Assembly: GCA_025463785.1 (NCBI GenBank) | Contig: JAODBD010000003.1 | Coordinates: forward strand, 124,001-188,000 | Direction of reading: 5' to 3' | Length of the DNA: 64,000 bases | From: Glaciihabitans sp. | Lineage (GTDB): Bacteria; Actinomycetota; Actinomycetes; Actinomycetales; Microbacteriaceae | Notes under the pieces: generated by a model | Seen by the model: only the letters and a program-made list of their open reading frames with translations | Database searches by the model: none | Told to the model about the DNA's origin: nothing | Shown: piece after piece, positions 18,514 through 26,835 of the stretch | How positions within the stretch are numbered: the stretch's first letter is position 1 | Layout of the letters: each line of letters begins with the position of its first letter | Made by a program: the position numbers and the translations under genes

Positions 18514-19959
18514 TTACGTGCTTGTGGTGACTCGCGGGCGGTATTCAAGAGGAGGGAATGTCGCGGCGACGAGAGCGCGCAGCGTCTCCAGATCGCCGGC
18601 AATCAGTCGCTCGGCCCGAGCCTGGACCAACACATTGCCCAGGGCCGTCGCCTCGACCGGTCCGGCAAGAACCGGAAGTCCGAGGTGATCAGCGACGAGC
18701 TGGCAGAGGAGGGTGTTTTGAGATCCCCCTCCGACGAGATGCACGACGCTGACACGCTTTCCAGAGAGGCGCGATGCATCCTCGACGGCTCGCGCGAACG
18801 TACCGGCGAGGCTCTCGATGATGCAGCGCACGAACTCTGCGCGACCCAAAGGCGCAGGGTGCCCGTGATCGGTGAGCCACTGCGCGATTCGATCGGGCAT
18901 GCGGCCCGGCGCCAGAAATAGTGGATCGTTTGGATCGAACACCGAGACCGGCCCCGTGACACGAGCGGCCGCGGCAATCAGGCCGGAAAGGTCGATCACG
19001 TCACCCTCGGCTTCCCACGCTCGAACGGTCTCGCTCAGCAGCCAAAGACCCATGACGTTGTGAAGGTAGCGGACGCGACCGTCGACACCGACCTCGTTCG
19101 TGAAGTTCGCGAGTCGGCTTGCTTCCGTGAGTACCGGCGAATCGAGCTCGACGCCGACGAGCCCCCAGGTACCGCAGGAGATGTAGGCGTAGTCCTCCCC
19201 TCGACTCGGCACGGCGACGACCGCAGACGCCGTGTCGTGCGAGCCGACCGTCGTCACCGCAACGCCAGCGCCTCCGCCGAGTTCGGCGACGACCGCAGCC
19301 GTCAGCGTTCCGATCCGCTCTCCGGCGTCGACGAGCGGCGGCAACAGCGAGAGCGGAAGGTTCAATCGACTCGCGAGATCGACATTCCATTCCCTGGATC
19401 TCACACCGAGCAATCCGGTCGTCGACGCGTTGGACCGCTCGGCCACCTCTGCACCACTGAGCCAAAAGCCGATGAGGTCCGGGATGAGCAGCAGACGGTC
19501 GGCGCGCGCGAGGCGACCCGCATTCCTGTCGGAGACGAGTTGAAAGATGGTACTGAAGCTGAGGTGCTGCAATCCGTTGGCCGCGTACAGTTCGGTCGCG
19601 TTGACCAGGCCGTGTACTTCTTCGATCGAGCCGCGCGAGCGGGCATCCCGGTAGTGGAACGGGGGCTCGAGCATCCGACCATCGCGCAGTAGTGCGTAGT
19701 CGATGGCCCACGCATCGACGCCGATGCTCCGAATCGCCGGGTCATCGCGCAGGGCCTGCCGCAATCCCGCGATCGTTTCCCGATAGAGGGCGTCAATATC
19801 CCAGTGCATCTCGCCGTTCACGGTGCGCGGCTCATTGGCGAACCGCAGCACGGGATGAAGGCTGAGCTCGCGGGGCCCGACCCGTCCGAGCATGACGCGT
19901 CCGCTGGTCGCGCCGAGGTCGATGGCCGCGACGGTGCCGGTGCCGGTCGGTGTGTTCAT
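18514..19959 (-). CDS. rhaB: Rhamnulokinase
   Basis: 481-residue FGGY-family kinase: first phosphate loop AIDLGATSGRVMLG at residues ~13-26, IGVDAWAIDYALL block, VGSHDTASAVVAVP, and the second nucleotide motif LVGGGSQNTLLCQLVADHLG near 400. It phosphorylates L-rhamnulose to L-rhamnulose-1-phosphate using ATP. The start overlaps the RhaEW stop (ATGA). Assignment as rhamnulokinase rather than another FGGY kinase rests on the sequence blocks and on the neighbouring isomerase and aldolase. Confidence 0.93.
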   Translation of the reverse strand: MNTPTGTGTVAAIDLGATSGRVMLGRVGPRELSLHPVLRFANEPRTVNGEMHWDIDALYRETIAGLRQALRDDPAIRSIGVDAWAIDYALLRDGRMLEPPFHYRDARSRGSIEEVHGLVNATELYAANGLQHLSFSTIFQLVSDRNAGRLARADRLLLIPDLIGFWLSGAEVAERSNASTTGLLGVRSREWNVDLASRLNLPLSLLPPLVDAGERIGTLTAAVVAELGGGAGVAVTTVGSHDTASAVVAVPSRGEDYAYISCGTWGLVGVELDSPVLTEASRLANFTNEVGVDGRVRYLHNVMGLWLLSETVRAWEAEGDVIDLSGLIAAAARVTGPVSVFDPNDPLFLAPGRMPDRIAQWLTDHGHPAPLGRAEFVRCIIESLAGTFARAVEDASRLSGKRVSVVHLVGGGSQNTLLCQLVADHLGLPVLAGPVEATALGNVLVQARAERLIAGDLETLRALVAATFPPLEYRPRVTTST

Positions 19960-22007
19960 CGGAGGAAGGCGGCGGCGACGCCGGCGTCGACGGGGATGTG
20001 GAGGCCGGTGGTGTGGGAGAGGTCTGGGGTGCAGAGGACGAAGACGGCGTTGGCGACGTTTTCGGGTAAGACTTCGCGTTTGAGGAGGGTGCGCCCGGCG
20101 TAGTACTTGCCGAGGTCTTCTTCGGGGATGCCGTAGACGGCGGCGCGTTTGGCGCCCCAGCCGCCGGCGAAGATTCCGGAGCCGCGGACGACTCCGTCGG
20201 GGTTGATGCCGTTGACTTTGATGCCGTGTTCGCCGAGTTCGGCGGCGAGGAGTCTCACCTGGTGGGCTTGGTCGGCTTTGGTGGCGGAGTATGCGATGTT
20301 GTTGGGTCCGGCGAAGACGGAGTTCTTGGAGGAGATGTAGATGATGTCGCCGCCGAGTTTCTGGTCGATGAGGACCCTGGCGGCGGCTTTCGAGACGAGG
20401 AAGGATCCTTTGGCCATGACGTTGTGTTGCAGGTCCCAGTCGGCGACGGTGGTTTCCAGCAGCGATTTCGATAGCGACAGGCCGGCGTTGTTTACGACGA
20501 TGTCGAGGCCCCCGAAGGCGAGCAGGGCGGCGTCGATGGCGACTTGCACCTGGTCCTCGTCGGTGACGTTGGCCTGGATGCCGACGGCAATATCCGTTGG
20601 GTGTGGGGTGTCGCCGGCGATTTCGGCGGCGGCATCCTGGGCTTTGGTCAGGTCGAGGTCGGCGATGACGACGCAGGCGCCCTCGGCGGCGAGCCGGGCG
20701 GCGATGGCTTTGCCGATCCCGGAGGCGGCGCCGGTGACGAGCGCGATGCGCCCGGCGAGCGGTTTCGGTGGCGGCATCCGCTGCAGTTTGGCTTCTTCGA
20801 GCGCCCAGTATTCGATGCCGAATTTTTCGGCGTCGGAGAGGGGGGTGTAGTTGGAGAGGGCTTCCGCGCCGCGCATGACGTTGATGGCGTTGAGGTAGAA
20901 CTCGCCGGCGACGCGGGCGGTCTGCTTGTTGGCGCCGTAGGAGAACATCCCGACCCCGGGGATGAGGATGATCGCCGGGTCGGCGCCGCGCATCGCCGGT
21001 GAGTCAGCCGTGGCGTGTGCGTCGTAGTACGCGCGGTAGTCGGCCCGGTATTGCGCGTGCAGTTCGTCGAGGCGCGCGATCGAGTCCGCGACCGTGGCAG
21101 TCGCGGGTAGATCGAGCACGAGCGGCCTGACCTTGGTGCGGAGGAAATGGTCGGGGCAACTGGTGCCGAGGGATGCCAGCCGCGGGTGCTCGGAGCTGGC
21201 CAGGAAGTCGAGGACGACCCCGTCGTCCGTGAAGGAGCCAACCTGGGGGTGATCCTCGGAGGCGATGCCGCGCAGGTGCGCCGCGAGCGCGGCGGCCTTC
21301 GCCCGGCGTTCCGCCTCCGGCAGCGGACCGTAACCGTCGATGGTGGTTCCGAACGGGTGGGCGCGGCCGTGCTCGTTGATGTAGGCGGCTGCGGTGTCGA
21401 TGATCCAGAGGCTGTTCTCCTCGACCTCGTCGCTGGTGTCGCCCCACGCGGTGATGCCGTGTCCGCCGAGGATGCAGCCGACCGCGTCCGGGTTGGCCTG
21501 CTTGACCGCCTGGATGTCGAGCCCCAACTGGAACCCGGGACGACGCCACGGCACCCAGGCGACCTTCTTGCCGAAGGCCTGGCGGGTGAGGGCTTCGCCG
21601 TCGGCGGCGGTCGCGAACGCAATGCCGGCATCGGGATGGAGGTGGTCGACGTGGGCGGCATCCACCAGCCCATGCATGGCCGTGTCGATCGACGGGGCAG
21701 CGCCGCCCTTGCCGAACAGGGTGTAATCGAAGGCCGCGACCATCTCATCCTCACGGTCGACACCCGGATACACGTTCGCAAGCGAACGCACCGCCTCCAG
21801 ACGCAACACGGCAAGCCCGGAACCGGTCAACGTGCCGAGGTCACCACCGGAACCCTTGACCCATAGCAACTCCACCGGCAGGCCCGAAACCGGATCGGTC
21901 CCAAACCCCTTCGCCGACGTGTTGCCCCCCGCGAAGTTCGTGACCTTAGGGTCAGAACCCAGACGGTTGCTCCGGGAGATGAGTTCTGCCGCCATGGTGT
22001 TCAACAT
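19956..22007 (-). CDS. rhaEW: Bifunctional rhamnulose-1-phosphate aldolase / L-lactaldehyde dehydrogenase
   Basis: 683-residue fusion. The N-terminal ~400 residues are a class II aldolase/adducin domain (GGNTSAKG, HPDAGIAFATAADG with metal His). The C-terminal ~260 residues are a short-chain dehydrogenase: TGAASGIGKAIAARLA (cofactor), YISSKNSV and YSATKADQ (catalytic Ser, Tyr, Lys). RhaEW-type proteins split rhamnulose-1-P into DHAP and L-lactaldehyde and oxidise the latter to L-lactate. Codon use is conspicuously C-ending, more uniform than in neighbours, suggesting high expression. AAAGGG Shine-Dalgarno before ATG 22007. Between it and rhaI lies a 58-bp hairpin element. Confidence 0.92.
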   Translation of the reverse strand: MLNTMAAELISRSNRLGSDPKVTNFAGGNTSAKGFGTDPVSGLPVELLWVKGSGGDLGTLTGSGLAVLRLEAVRSLANVYPGVDREDEMVAAFDYTLFGKGGAAPSIDTAMHGLVDAAHVDHLHPDAGIAFATAADGEALTRQAFGKKVAWVPWRRPGFQLGLDIQAVKQANPDAVGCILGGHGITAWGDTSDEVEENSLWIIDTAAAYINEHGRAHPFGTTIDGYGPLPEAERRAKAAALAAHLRGIASEDHPQVGSFTDDGVVLDFLASSEHPRLASLGTSCPDHFLRTKVRPLVLDLPATATVADSIARLDELHAQYRADYRAYYDAHATADSPAMRGADPAIILIPGVGMFSYGANKQTARVAGEFYLNAINVMRGAEALSNYTPLSDAEKFGIEYWALEEAKLQRMPPPKPLAGRIALVTGAASGIGKAIAARLAAEGACVVIADLDLTKAQDAAAEIAGDTPHPTDIAVGIQANVTDEDQVQVAIDAALLAFGGLDIVVNNAGLSLSKSLLETTVADWDLQHNVMAKGSFLVSKAAARVLIDQKLGGDIIYISSKNSVFAGPNNIAYSATKADQAHQVRLLAAELGEHGIKVNGINPDGVVRGSGIFAGGWGAKRAAVYGIPEEDLGKYYAGRTLLKREVLPENVANAVFVLCTPDLSHTTGLHIPVDAGVAAAFLR

Positions 22008-22034
22008 CAGTCAATTTCCCTTTCTGCAATTTCG

Positions 22035-22092
22035 CGAGTTGCCCACATTGGTCGGGTCGTTCGCGTAAAACACGACAAAAGTGGGCAACTCG
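22035..22092. repeat. Hairpin element between rhaI and rhaEW
   Basis: Perfect 12-bp inverted arms CGAGTTGCCCAC (22035-22046) and GTGGGCAACTCG (22081-22092), extended inward by partly matching bases. It fills most of the 119-bp gap. It could be a mobile palindrome or an mRNA processing/stability hairpin; no T-run follows. Confidence 0.7.
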
Positions 22093-22126
22093 GGAGGTGT
22101 GGATGTGCGAACGGACGGGACGCGCA

Positions 22127-23293
22127 TCACGCTCCCCAGGAGAGTTGAGCTCCGCCTGCGCGCTCTTCGGCGATGTGCTTCTGATGTCCGCTCGCGAGGT
22201 AGGCGGTGTAGGGGTCGCGTGGGAGCCCGCGGGATTCGCGCCAGTCTGCGAGGGCTGGGCGCACATCCGTGTAGAAGGCGTCCATCAGGATGCCGTTGGC
22301 GCCGAGCACGTCGCCTGCGTCCTGCGCGGTGCGGATGGCGGCCGCATCGACGAGGAGCGCGCGGGCGGTCATCTCCTGCACGTTCAGCACCGAGCGGATC
22401 TGGCCGGGGATCTTGTCCTCGACGTTGTGGCATTGGTCGAGCATGAAGGCGACGTCGCTGTCGGTACCGTAGCCGCCGCCGCGGATGACTTCGTACAGGA
22501 TGCGGAACAGCTGGAACGGGTCCGCGGCGCCGACGATGAGGTCGTCGTCGGCGTAGAAGCGGGAGTTGAAGTCGAAGCTGCCGAGCTTTCCGAGGCGCAG
22601 CAGTTGCGCGACGATGAATTCGATGTTGGTGCCGGGGGCGTGGTGGCCGGTGTCGAGGCAGACCATGGCCCGCTCGCCGAGGGCGCAGACCTGGGCGTAG
22701 GAGGTTCCCCAGTCCGGGACGTCGGTGTGGTAGAACGCGGGTTCGAAGAATTTGTATTCGAGTACGAGTCGTTGCTCGGCACCGATGCGGGCGTAGATGG
22801 ATGCGAGCGAGTCGGCGAGCAGGTCCTGCCGTCGACGGATGTCCTGCTGGCCGGGGTAGTTGGTACCGTCCGCGAGCCAGATTTTCAGGTCGCGCGAGCC
22901 GATCTCGTCCATGATGTCGACGCACTCGAAGTGGTGGTCGATGGCTTTCTGCCGGATCTTCGGATCGGAGTGCGTCAGGCTGCCGAATTTGTAGTCGTCA
23001 TCCTGGAACGTGTTCGAGTTGACGGTTCCGAGCTTGACCCCGTGGTCGACGGCGAAGGAAGCGAGGGCGGCGTAGTCGTCGACCCTGTCCCACGGGATGT
23101 GCAGCGCGACCGACGGGGACAGGGCCGTGTATTTGTTCACCTGCGCGGCATCCGCGATCTTCTCCTCGGGGGTGCGCGGGGTGCCCGGGGTGCCGAACAC
23201 CTTGAACCGGGTACCCGAATTGCCGAATGCCCAGGAGGGCAACTCAATGGCCTGCTGCTCGAGCAGCGGAAGGATGGAAGAAAGGTCAGTCAT
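22127..23293 (-). CDS. rhaI: L-rhamnose isomerase
   Basis: 388-residue TIM-barrel isomerase of the RhaI type found in actinobacteria and Pseudomonas. Putative metal ligands: Glu in LEYKFFEPAFY, Asp in CLDTGHHAPG, and the cluster FDFNSRFYADDD. It converts L-rhamnose to L-rhamnulose in the cytoplasm. It follows the two permease genes after a 91-bp gap and precedes rhaEW and rhaB on the same strand, so importer and pathway probably share a transcript. Confidence 0.93.
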   Translation of the reverse strand: MTDLSSILPLLEQQAIELPSWAFGNSGTRFKVFGTPGTPRTPEEKIADAAQVNKYTALSPSVALHIPWDRVDDYAALASFAVDHGVKLGTVNSNTFQDDDYKFGSLTHSDPKIRQKAIDHHFECVDIMDEIGSRDLKIWLADGTNYPGQQDIRRRQDLLADSLASIYARIGAEQRLVLEYKFFEPAFYHTDVPDWGTSYAQVCALGERAMVCLDTGHHAPGTNIEFIVAQLLRLGKLGSFDFNSRFYADDDLIVGAADPFQLFRILYEVIRGGGYGTDSDVAFMLDQCHNVEDKIPGQIRSVLNVQEMTARALLVDAAAIRTAQDAGDVLGANGILMDAFYTDVRPALADWRESRGLPRDPYTAYLASGHQKHIAEERAGGAQLSWGA

Positions 23294-23384
23294 ATCTGGT
23301 TTCGCTTATCTCTGTATTCGACGGGCATTTTCGACGGACGGCACTCGGCCGCTGTGCCGCCTGTGTTTCTTCGGTTCGACACTG

Positions 23385-24218
23385 TTATCCCTTGACGGCG
23401 CCGCTGGTGAGTCCCGCCACGATTTGACGGTTGAAGAAGATGTACGCGACAAGGGGCGGGATCGTGATGAGCAGGATGTCCATGAACAGGAGGTTGTAGA
23501 AGCTCAGGTTCTGGCCCTGGAACTCGTACAACGTCTGCTGCACGGTCGCATTTTCGTCACCCGGAAGGAAGTACAGCGGGCCGGCGAAGTCGTTGAACAC
23601 TGCGACCGACTGCACCACGATGACCGTCACGATCACGGGGCGTAATAGGGGGAGGACCACGCCGAAGAACAGGCGAATCGCTCCCGCGCCGTCGAGCACC
23701 GCGGCCTCGTCCAACTCTCGCGGGATGGTGCCGACGAAAGCGCGGAACAGCAGGATGCAGAAGGAGAGACCGAACGTCGCTTCGATCAGGATCATGCCCG
23801 GCATCGTCTTGAACAGCCCGACGCCCTGTAGCAGCCAGATAGTGGGAACGACGGCTGGCGGCACGATGAGTCCAGCGAGAACAAAGAAGTTGATGACGGG
23901 GTTCAACCTCGTGACTTTGCGTGAGAGCACATAGCCGACCATCGCCGCCAATACGACCATGATCGCGACCGAGCAAACCGTCAGGACTGCGCTGTTGACG
24001 AACGCGCGCCAGATGATCCCGTTGTTGGTCGCCAGAACGTCGCCGAGGTTCTTGAAGAACTGCCATTGCGTCGGGAGCGAGAACGTGAGGTTCGAGGCAT
24101 CCGCGGGATTCTTCGATGCCTGCAGGACGACGAAGACAAACGGAACAAGGAAGACAACCGCGGACACGACGATTGCAACCACGCCCTTGATCCAGGCGGC
24201 GGTACGCGCGCGCTTCAC
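23385..24218 (-). CDS. Rhamnose/rhamnoside ABC transporter permease, MalG type
   Basis: 277 residues with six membrane helices; EAA loop RELDEAAVLDGAGAIRLFFGVVLPLL near 190 and the C-terminal [12 protein letters not shown] at 24218 overlaps the upstream permease stop (GTGA); the longer ORF is a frame shadow of that permease. It forms the channel of a CUT1 importer with the upstream permease and the binding protein at 25.3-26.6 kb. No ATPase is encoded here, so a shared ATPase such as MsiK would be needed. Confidence 0.93.
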   Translation of the reverse strand: MKRARTAAWIKGVVAIVVSAVVFLVPFVFVVLQASKNPADASNLTFSLPTQWQFFKNLGDVLATNNGIIWRAFVNSAVLTVCSVAIMVVLAAMVGYVLSRKVTRLNPVINFFVLAGLIVPPAVVPTIWLLQGVGLFKTMPGMILIEATFGLSFCILLFRAFVGTIPRELDEAAVLDGAGAIRLFFGVVLPLLRPVIVTVIVVQSVAVFNDFAGPLYFLPGDENATVQQTLYEFQGQNLSFYNLLFMDILLITIPPLVAYIFFNRQIVAGLTSGAVKG

Positions 24219-25150
24219 AGCTCGACCGCCTTCCTGTTGAGGAATGACGACAGAGGAACCATGATCGCCGTGACGACGATAAACAGGATGACGTTGCCCG
24301 CGGTCGAAAGACCAAAGAAGCCCGCCTGGTACTCCTTGTAGATCACGGAGGCGATGACATCGCTCGTGAATCCTGGACCGCCGCCGGTCGTCGCCCAGAT
24401 CAGGTCGAACGATCGAAGGCCACCGATCAGCGACAGGATGATGACCGTGGCCGTCGCGGGACGGGTCAGCGGGATCGTGATGGTGCGTATTATTTTCCAG
24501 GAGCTCGCGCCATCCATTTTCGCAGCCTCGAAATACTCGCTCGGGATGGCCACAATGCCAGCCATGAAGATCAGTGTGGCGATGCCGACACCCTTCCAAA
24601 CGTCGACGGCAGCGATGCTCGCGAGTGCGAGGTTGGGGTCGGTGAACCAGCCCGGCTGGGGGAGGTGAAAGACGCCAAGCACGCCGTTCACAATCCCGTG
24701 GAACGGGTCGAGCAGCGACTTGAACATGATGCCGACGCCAATGGTCGAGATCAGCACCGGAAAGAAGATGACCGCGCGGATGTAGCCGCGCGCAACAACG
24801 GGTGAGGTGAGGATGACCGCCAGGAAGAACCCGAGAATGACCTTGGCGGCGGAGGTGGCAAATCCATATTCGAACGTGTGGATAAAGCCGTTGAGCAGTT
24901 GCGGGTCCTGGAAGAACTCGACGAAATTGCCGATTCCGATAAAGGTGGATTCGAAGAGATCCCACCGGGTCAGCGAGAAATAGAACGAGGCAAAGGTCGG
25001 AACCGCGAAGAAGATCACGTAGAGGGCGACGGCCGGGATGAAGAACCACGATGGGTAGAACGACTTCATTTTCGTGCCTGGTCGCGGTGCTTTGCTGCCG
25101 GTGCTCACGCCTGCGGATAGCGCAGTAGGCGCGAGATTGGTGGTCGCCAT
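24215..25150 (-). CDS. Rhamnose/rhamnoside ABC transporter permease, MalF type
   Basis: 311 residues with a cytoplasmic N terminus (~1-35), six membrane helices and the EAA loop SEYFEAAKMDGASSWKIIRTITIPLT near 210. It is second in the operon after the binding protein, separated by 110 bp that include a GC-rich hairpin likely to set the ratio of binding protein to permease. Overlaps the next permease by 4 bp. Confidence 0.93.
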   Translation of the reverse strand: MATTNLAPTALSAGVSTGSKAPRPGTKMKSFYPSWFFIPAVALYVIFFAVPTFASFYFSLTRWDLFESTFIGIGNFVEFFQDPQLLNGFIHTFEYGFATSAAKVILGFFLAVILTSPVVARGYIRAVIFFPVLISTIGVGIMFKSLLDPFHGIVNGVLGVFHLPQPGWFTDPNLALASIAAVDVWKGVGIATLIFMAGIVAIPSEYFEAAKMDGASSWKIIRTITIPLTRPATATVIILSLIGGLRSFDLIWATTGGGPGFTSDVIASVIYKEYQAGFFGLSTAGNVILFIVVTAIMVPLSSFLNRKAVEL

Positions 25151-25187
25151 GACATACTCCTCGTCGAGTTGGCTGGGATCGAATGGT

Positions 25188-25220
25188 GCGGGGCCGGCAA
25201 CTGTGTGTCGCCGGCCCCGC
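25188..25220 (-). terminator. Intercistronic hairpin between binding-protein and permease genes
   Basis: Perfect 11-bp stem GCGGGGCCGGC / GCCGGCCCCGC with an 11-nt loop, 40 bp after the binding-protein stop. Lacks a T-run, so partial terminator or 3'-end stabiliser fits better than full terminator. Confidence 0.6.
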
Positions 25221-25260
25221 GACGATGCGTTAGAAAGCGAACGCTACGTCAGGTGTGGTT

Positions 25261-26583
25261 CTAGTTCCATCCCGGAAGGTTGAGCTGCTGCGCCTGCTTC
25301 TTCACGTCCTGGTCGTAAAGCGCGGCTCCCTGTGTTGCCGTGGAGATGCCCGACCCAACCTGGACGGTGATCTGCGAGAGGTTCGGTCCCTTGACGGGCG
25401 AGATGAACTCGAGAGCGAGCCCGGTCTTGCCAGCGTCCTGGTACTTCTGCTCGTCGGCAACCAGGGCCGGAGCGTTGCTCGGCACCGTGCAGTTGGTCGT
25501 CGCGTACGGACCGGCCGGCAGCGACGCTGAGTTCTGAATTGCACAGCCAGCGGGGGAGAGCATGAAGCTGAGGAACTTCTCCGCTGACGTCAGCTTTCCG
25601 CCCGTGGTGGTCTTCGGGATGTAGGCGCCGCCCGCTTCCCAGACAGTCGCGTGTGAGTTTCCGCCCGCGGTCGGCATTGCGAAGTAGCCAATGTCATTGA
25701 CCTGATCCGGGTTGCTCTGCTGGACGTTTCCAATGGTCACCGTGATCATCGGGTACTGCGCGGCCTTGCCGGTGGCGAGAAGCTTCAGTGCGTTCACGTT
25801 CGTGAGCGAGGCATAATCCTTGTTCAGCAAGCCGAGCGACTTGACCTGGGCCGTGTCCTGGAAGCCGGCGAGGGCTGGCGGGTTCACATACTTGGCCTTG
25901 TTGGCGGTGTAGTTTGCGGCCCACGCTGGGTCTTGCGCGCTCACATTGGCGAAGTCGGCGAGTACGAACAACTGAGCCGTCCAGGTGTCGCCGTAGGAGG
26001 CCAGGATGGGGGTGATTCCGCCCGCGGCCTTGATCTTCTGGCTGTTGCTGATGAACTCGGCCCAGGTGTCTGGAACAGAGAGTCCCAGTTGCGAGTAGAC
26101 CTTCTTGTTGTACATGACGCCGCCATCGAACGTGCTGCCGAACGGCGCCCCATACAGTGCCTTGGACGTGCTGACGGTCGCCTTGAAGTCCTTCGTGAGC
26201 GTCTTGGCCCACGGCTGATTGGTCAGCGGCTGCAAGGTGGTGTCCGCGTGCAGGGCCTGGAAGAGCGAACCCGAGTTGTAGAAGAAGACGTCATCCATCG
26301 TGCCGGTGGACAGGCGGGTTTTGATCAGGTTGTCGCCATCGGTGCCCGCTGGACGAGTGTCGACCTTGACCTTGATCTTCGGGTACACCTTGTTGAAGCC
26401 GGTCACCAGATCATTGGCTGTCTTGATCGATGCCGGGTCGTTGCCAGCGGCGAGAAAGGTGATCGCGGCGTTGGAGGTGGAGCCTCCACTTCCTCCCGCT
26501 GAGCAGCCGGTGAGCGCGATGCCCGCGAGGGCTGTGGCACCCAGGGCCGCTATGGCGCGAGATGCGGTTCGACGAATGAACAT
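25261..26583 (-). CDS. Rhamnose/rhamnoside ABC transporter substrate-binding lipoprotein
   Basis: 440-residue CUT1 solute-binding protein. Signal peptide with positive N terminus MFIRRTASR, hydrophobic core and lipobox LTGC (Cys27), so it is lipid-anchored outside the membrane. The mature part has the ITFLAAGNDPAS start and TWAEFISNSQKIKAAGGITPI blocks of this family. Excellent Shine-Dalgarno (AAGGAGGT) before ATG 26583. Substrate assignment to rhamnose or a small rhamnoside rests on the downstream isomerase, kinase, aldolase and rhamnosidases. Confidence 0.93.
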   Translation of the reverse strand: MFIRRTASRAIAALGATALAGIALTGCSAGGSGGSTSNAAITFLAAGNDPASIKTANDLVTGFNKVYPKIKVKVDTRPAGTDGDNLIKTRLSTGTMDDVFFYNSGSLFQALHADTTLQPLTNQPWAKTLTKDFKATVSTSKALYGAPFGSTFDGGVMYNKKVYSQLGLSVPDTWAEFISNSQKIKAAGGITPILASYGDTWTAQLFVLADFANVSAQDPAWAANYTANKAKYVNPPALAGFQDTAQVKSLGLLNKDYASLTNVNALKLLATGKAAQYPMITVTIGNVQQSNPDQVNDIGYFAMPTAGGNSHATVWEAGGAYIPKTTTGGKLTSAEKFLSFMLSPAGCAIQNSASLPAGPYATTNCTVPSNAPALVADEQKYQDAGKTGLALEFISPVKGPNLSQITVQVGSGISTATQGAALYDQDVKKQAQQLNLPGWN

Positions 26584-26639
26584 TTATACCTCCTTGTATA
26601 ATGAGCGCTGCATTTCCGCGAGAGCCTCGGGGTGTGGAT

Positions 26640-26651
26640 TGAAACGCTTCA
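26640..26651. promoter_or_regulatory. LacI-type operator of the rhamnose operon
   Basis: TGAAACGCTTCA differs at one base from the common LacI-family palindrome TGAAACGTTTCA. It lies at the predicted transcription start of the binding-protein promoter and 185 bp from the divergent lacI-type gene. Confidence 0.7.
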
Positions 26652-26657
26652 GAATGA

Positions 26658-26686
26658 ATCATGAGTCACGAAACCTCTCCCGTCAA
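26658..26686 (-). promoter_or_regulatory. Promoter of the rhamnose importer operon
   Basis: On the minus strand: -35 TTGACG (26681-26686), 17-bp spacer, -10 CATGAT (26658-26663). Predicted start near 26651 coincides with the LacI-type operator; the leader is ~70 nt. Confidence 0.6.
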
Positions 26687-26699
26687 TGTACCGCGATAA

Positions 26700-26718
26700 C
26701 AATGCTGTAACAGCATTG
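26700..26718. promoter_or_regulatory. Perfect 19-bp palindrome upstream of the rhamnose promoter
   Basis: CAATGCTGTAACAGCATTG, 9-bp arms around a central A. Its centre is ~23 bp upstream of the -35 edge, about -58 from the predicted start, a typical activator position. It does not match the LacI operator; the binding protein is unknown. Confidence 0.65.
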
Positions 26719-26835
26719 CGGCGATTTCTCGAAACGCATGGGATCCCGAATCGCATTATTTTGATGCGCGAATTGTCACGTTTCATTCCCGAGGCGGCGC
26801 TTCCCTGCCTTAGACTTCTGCCGGAAAGGTGGCGC

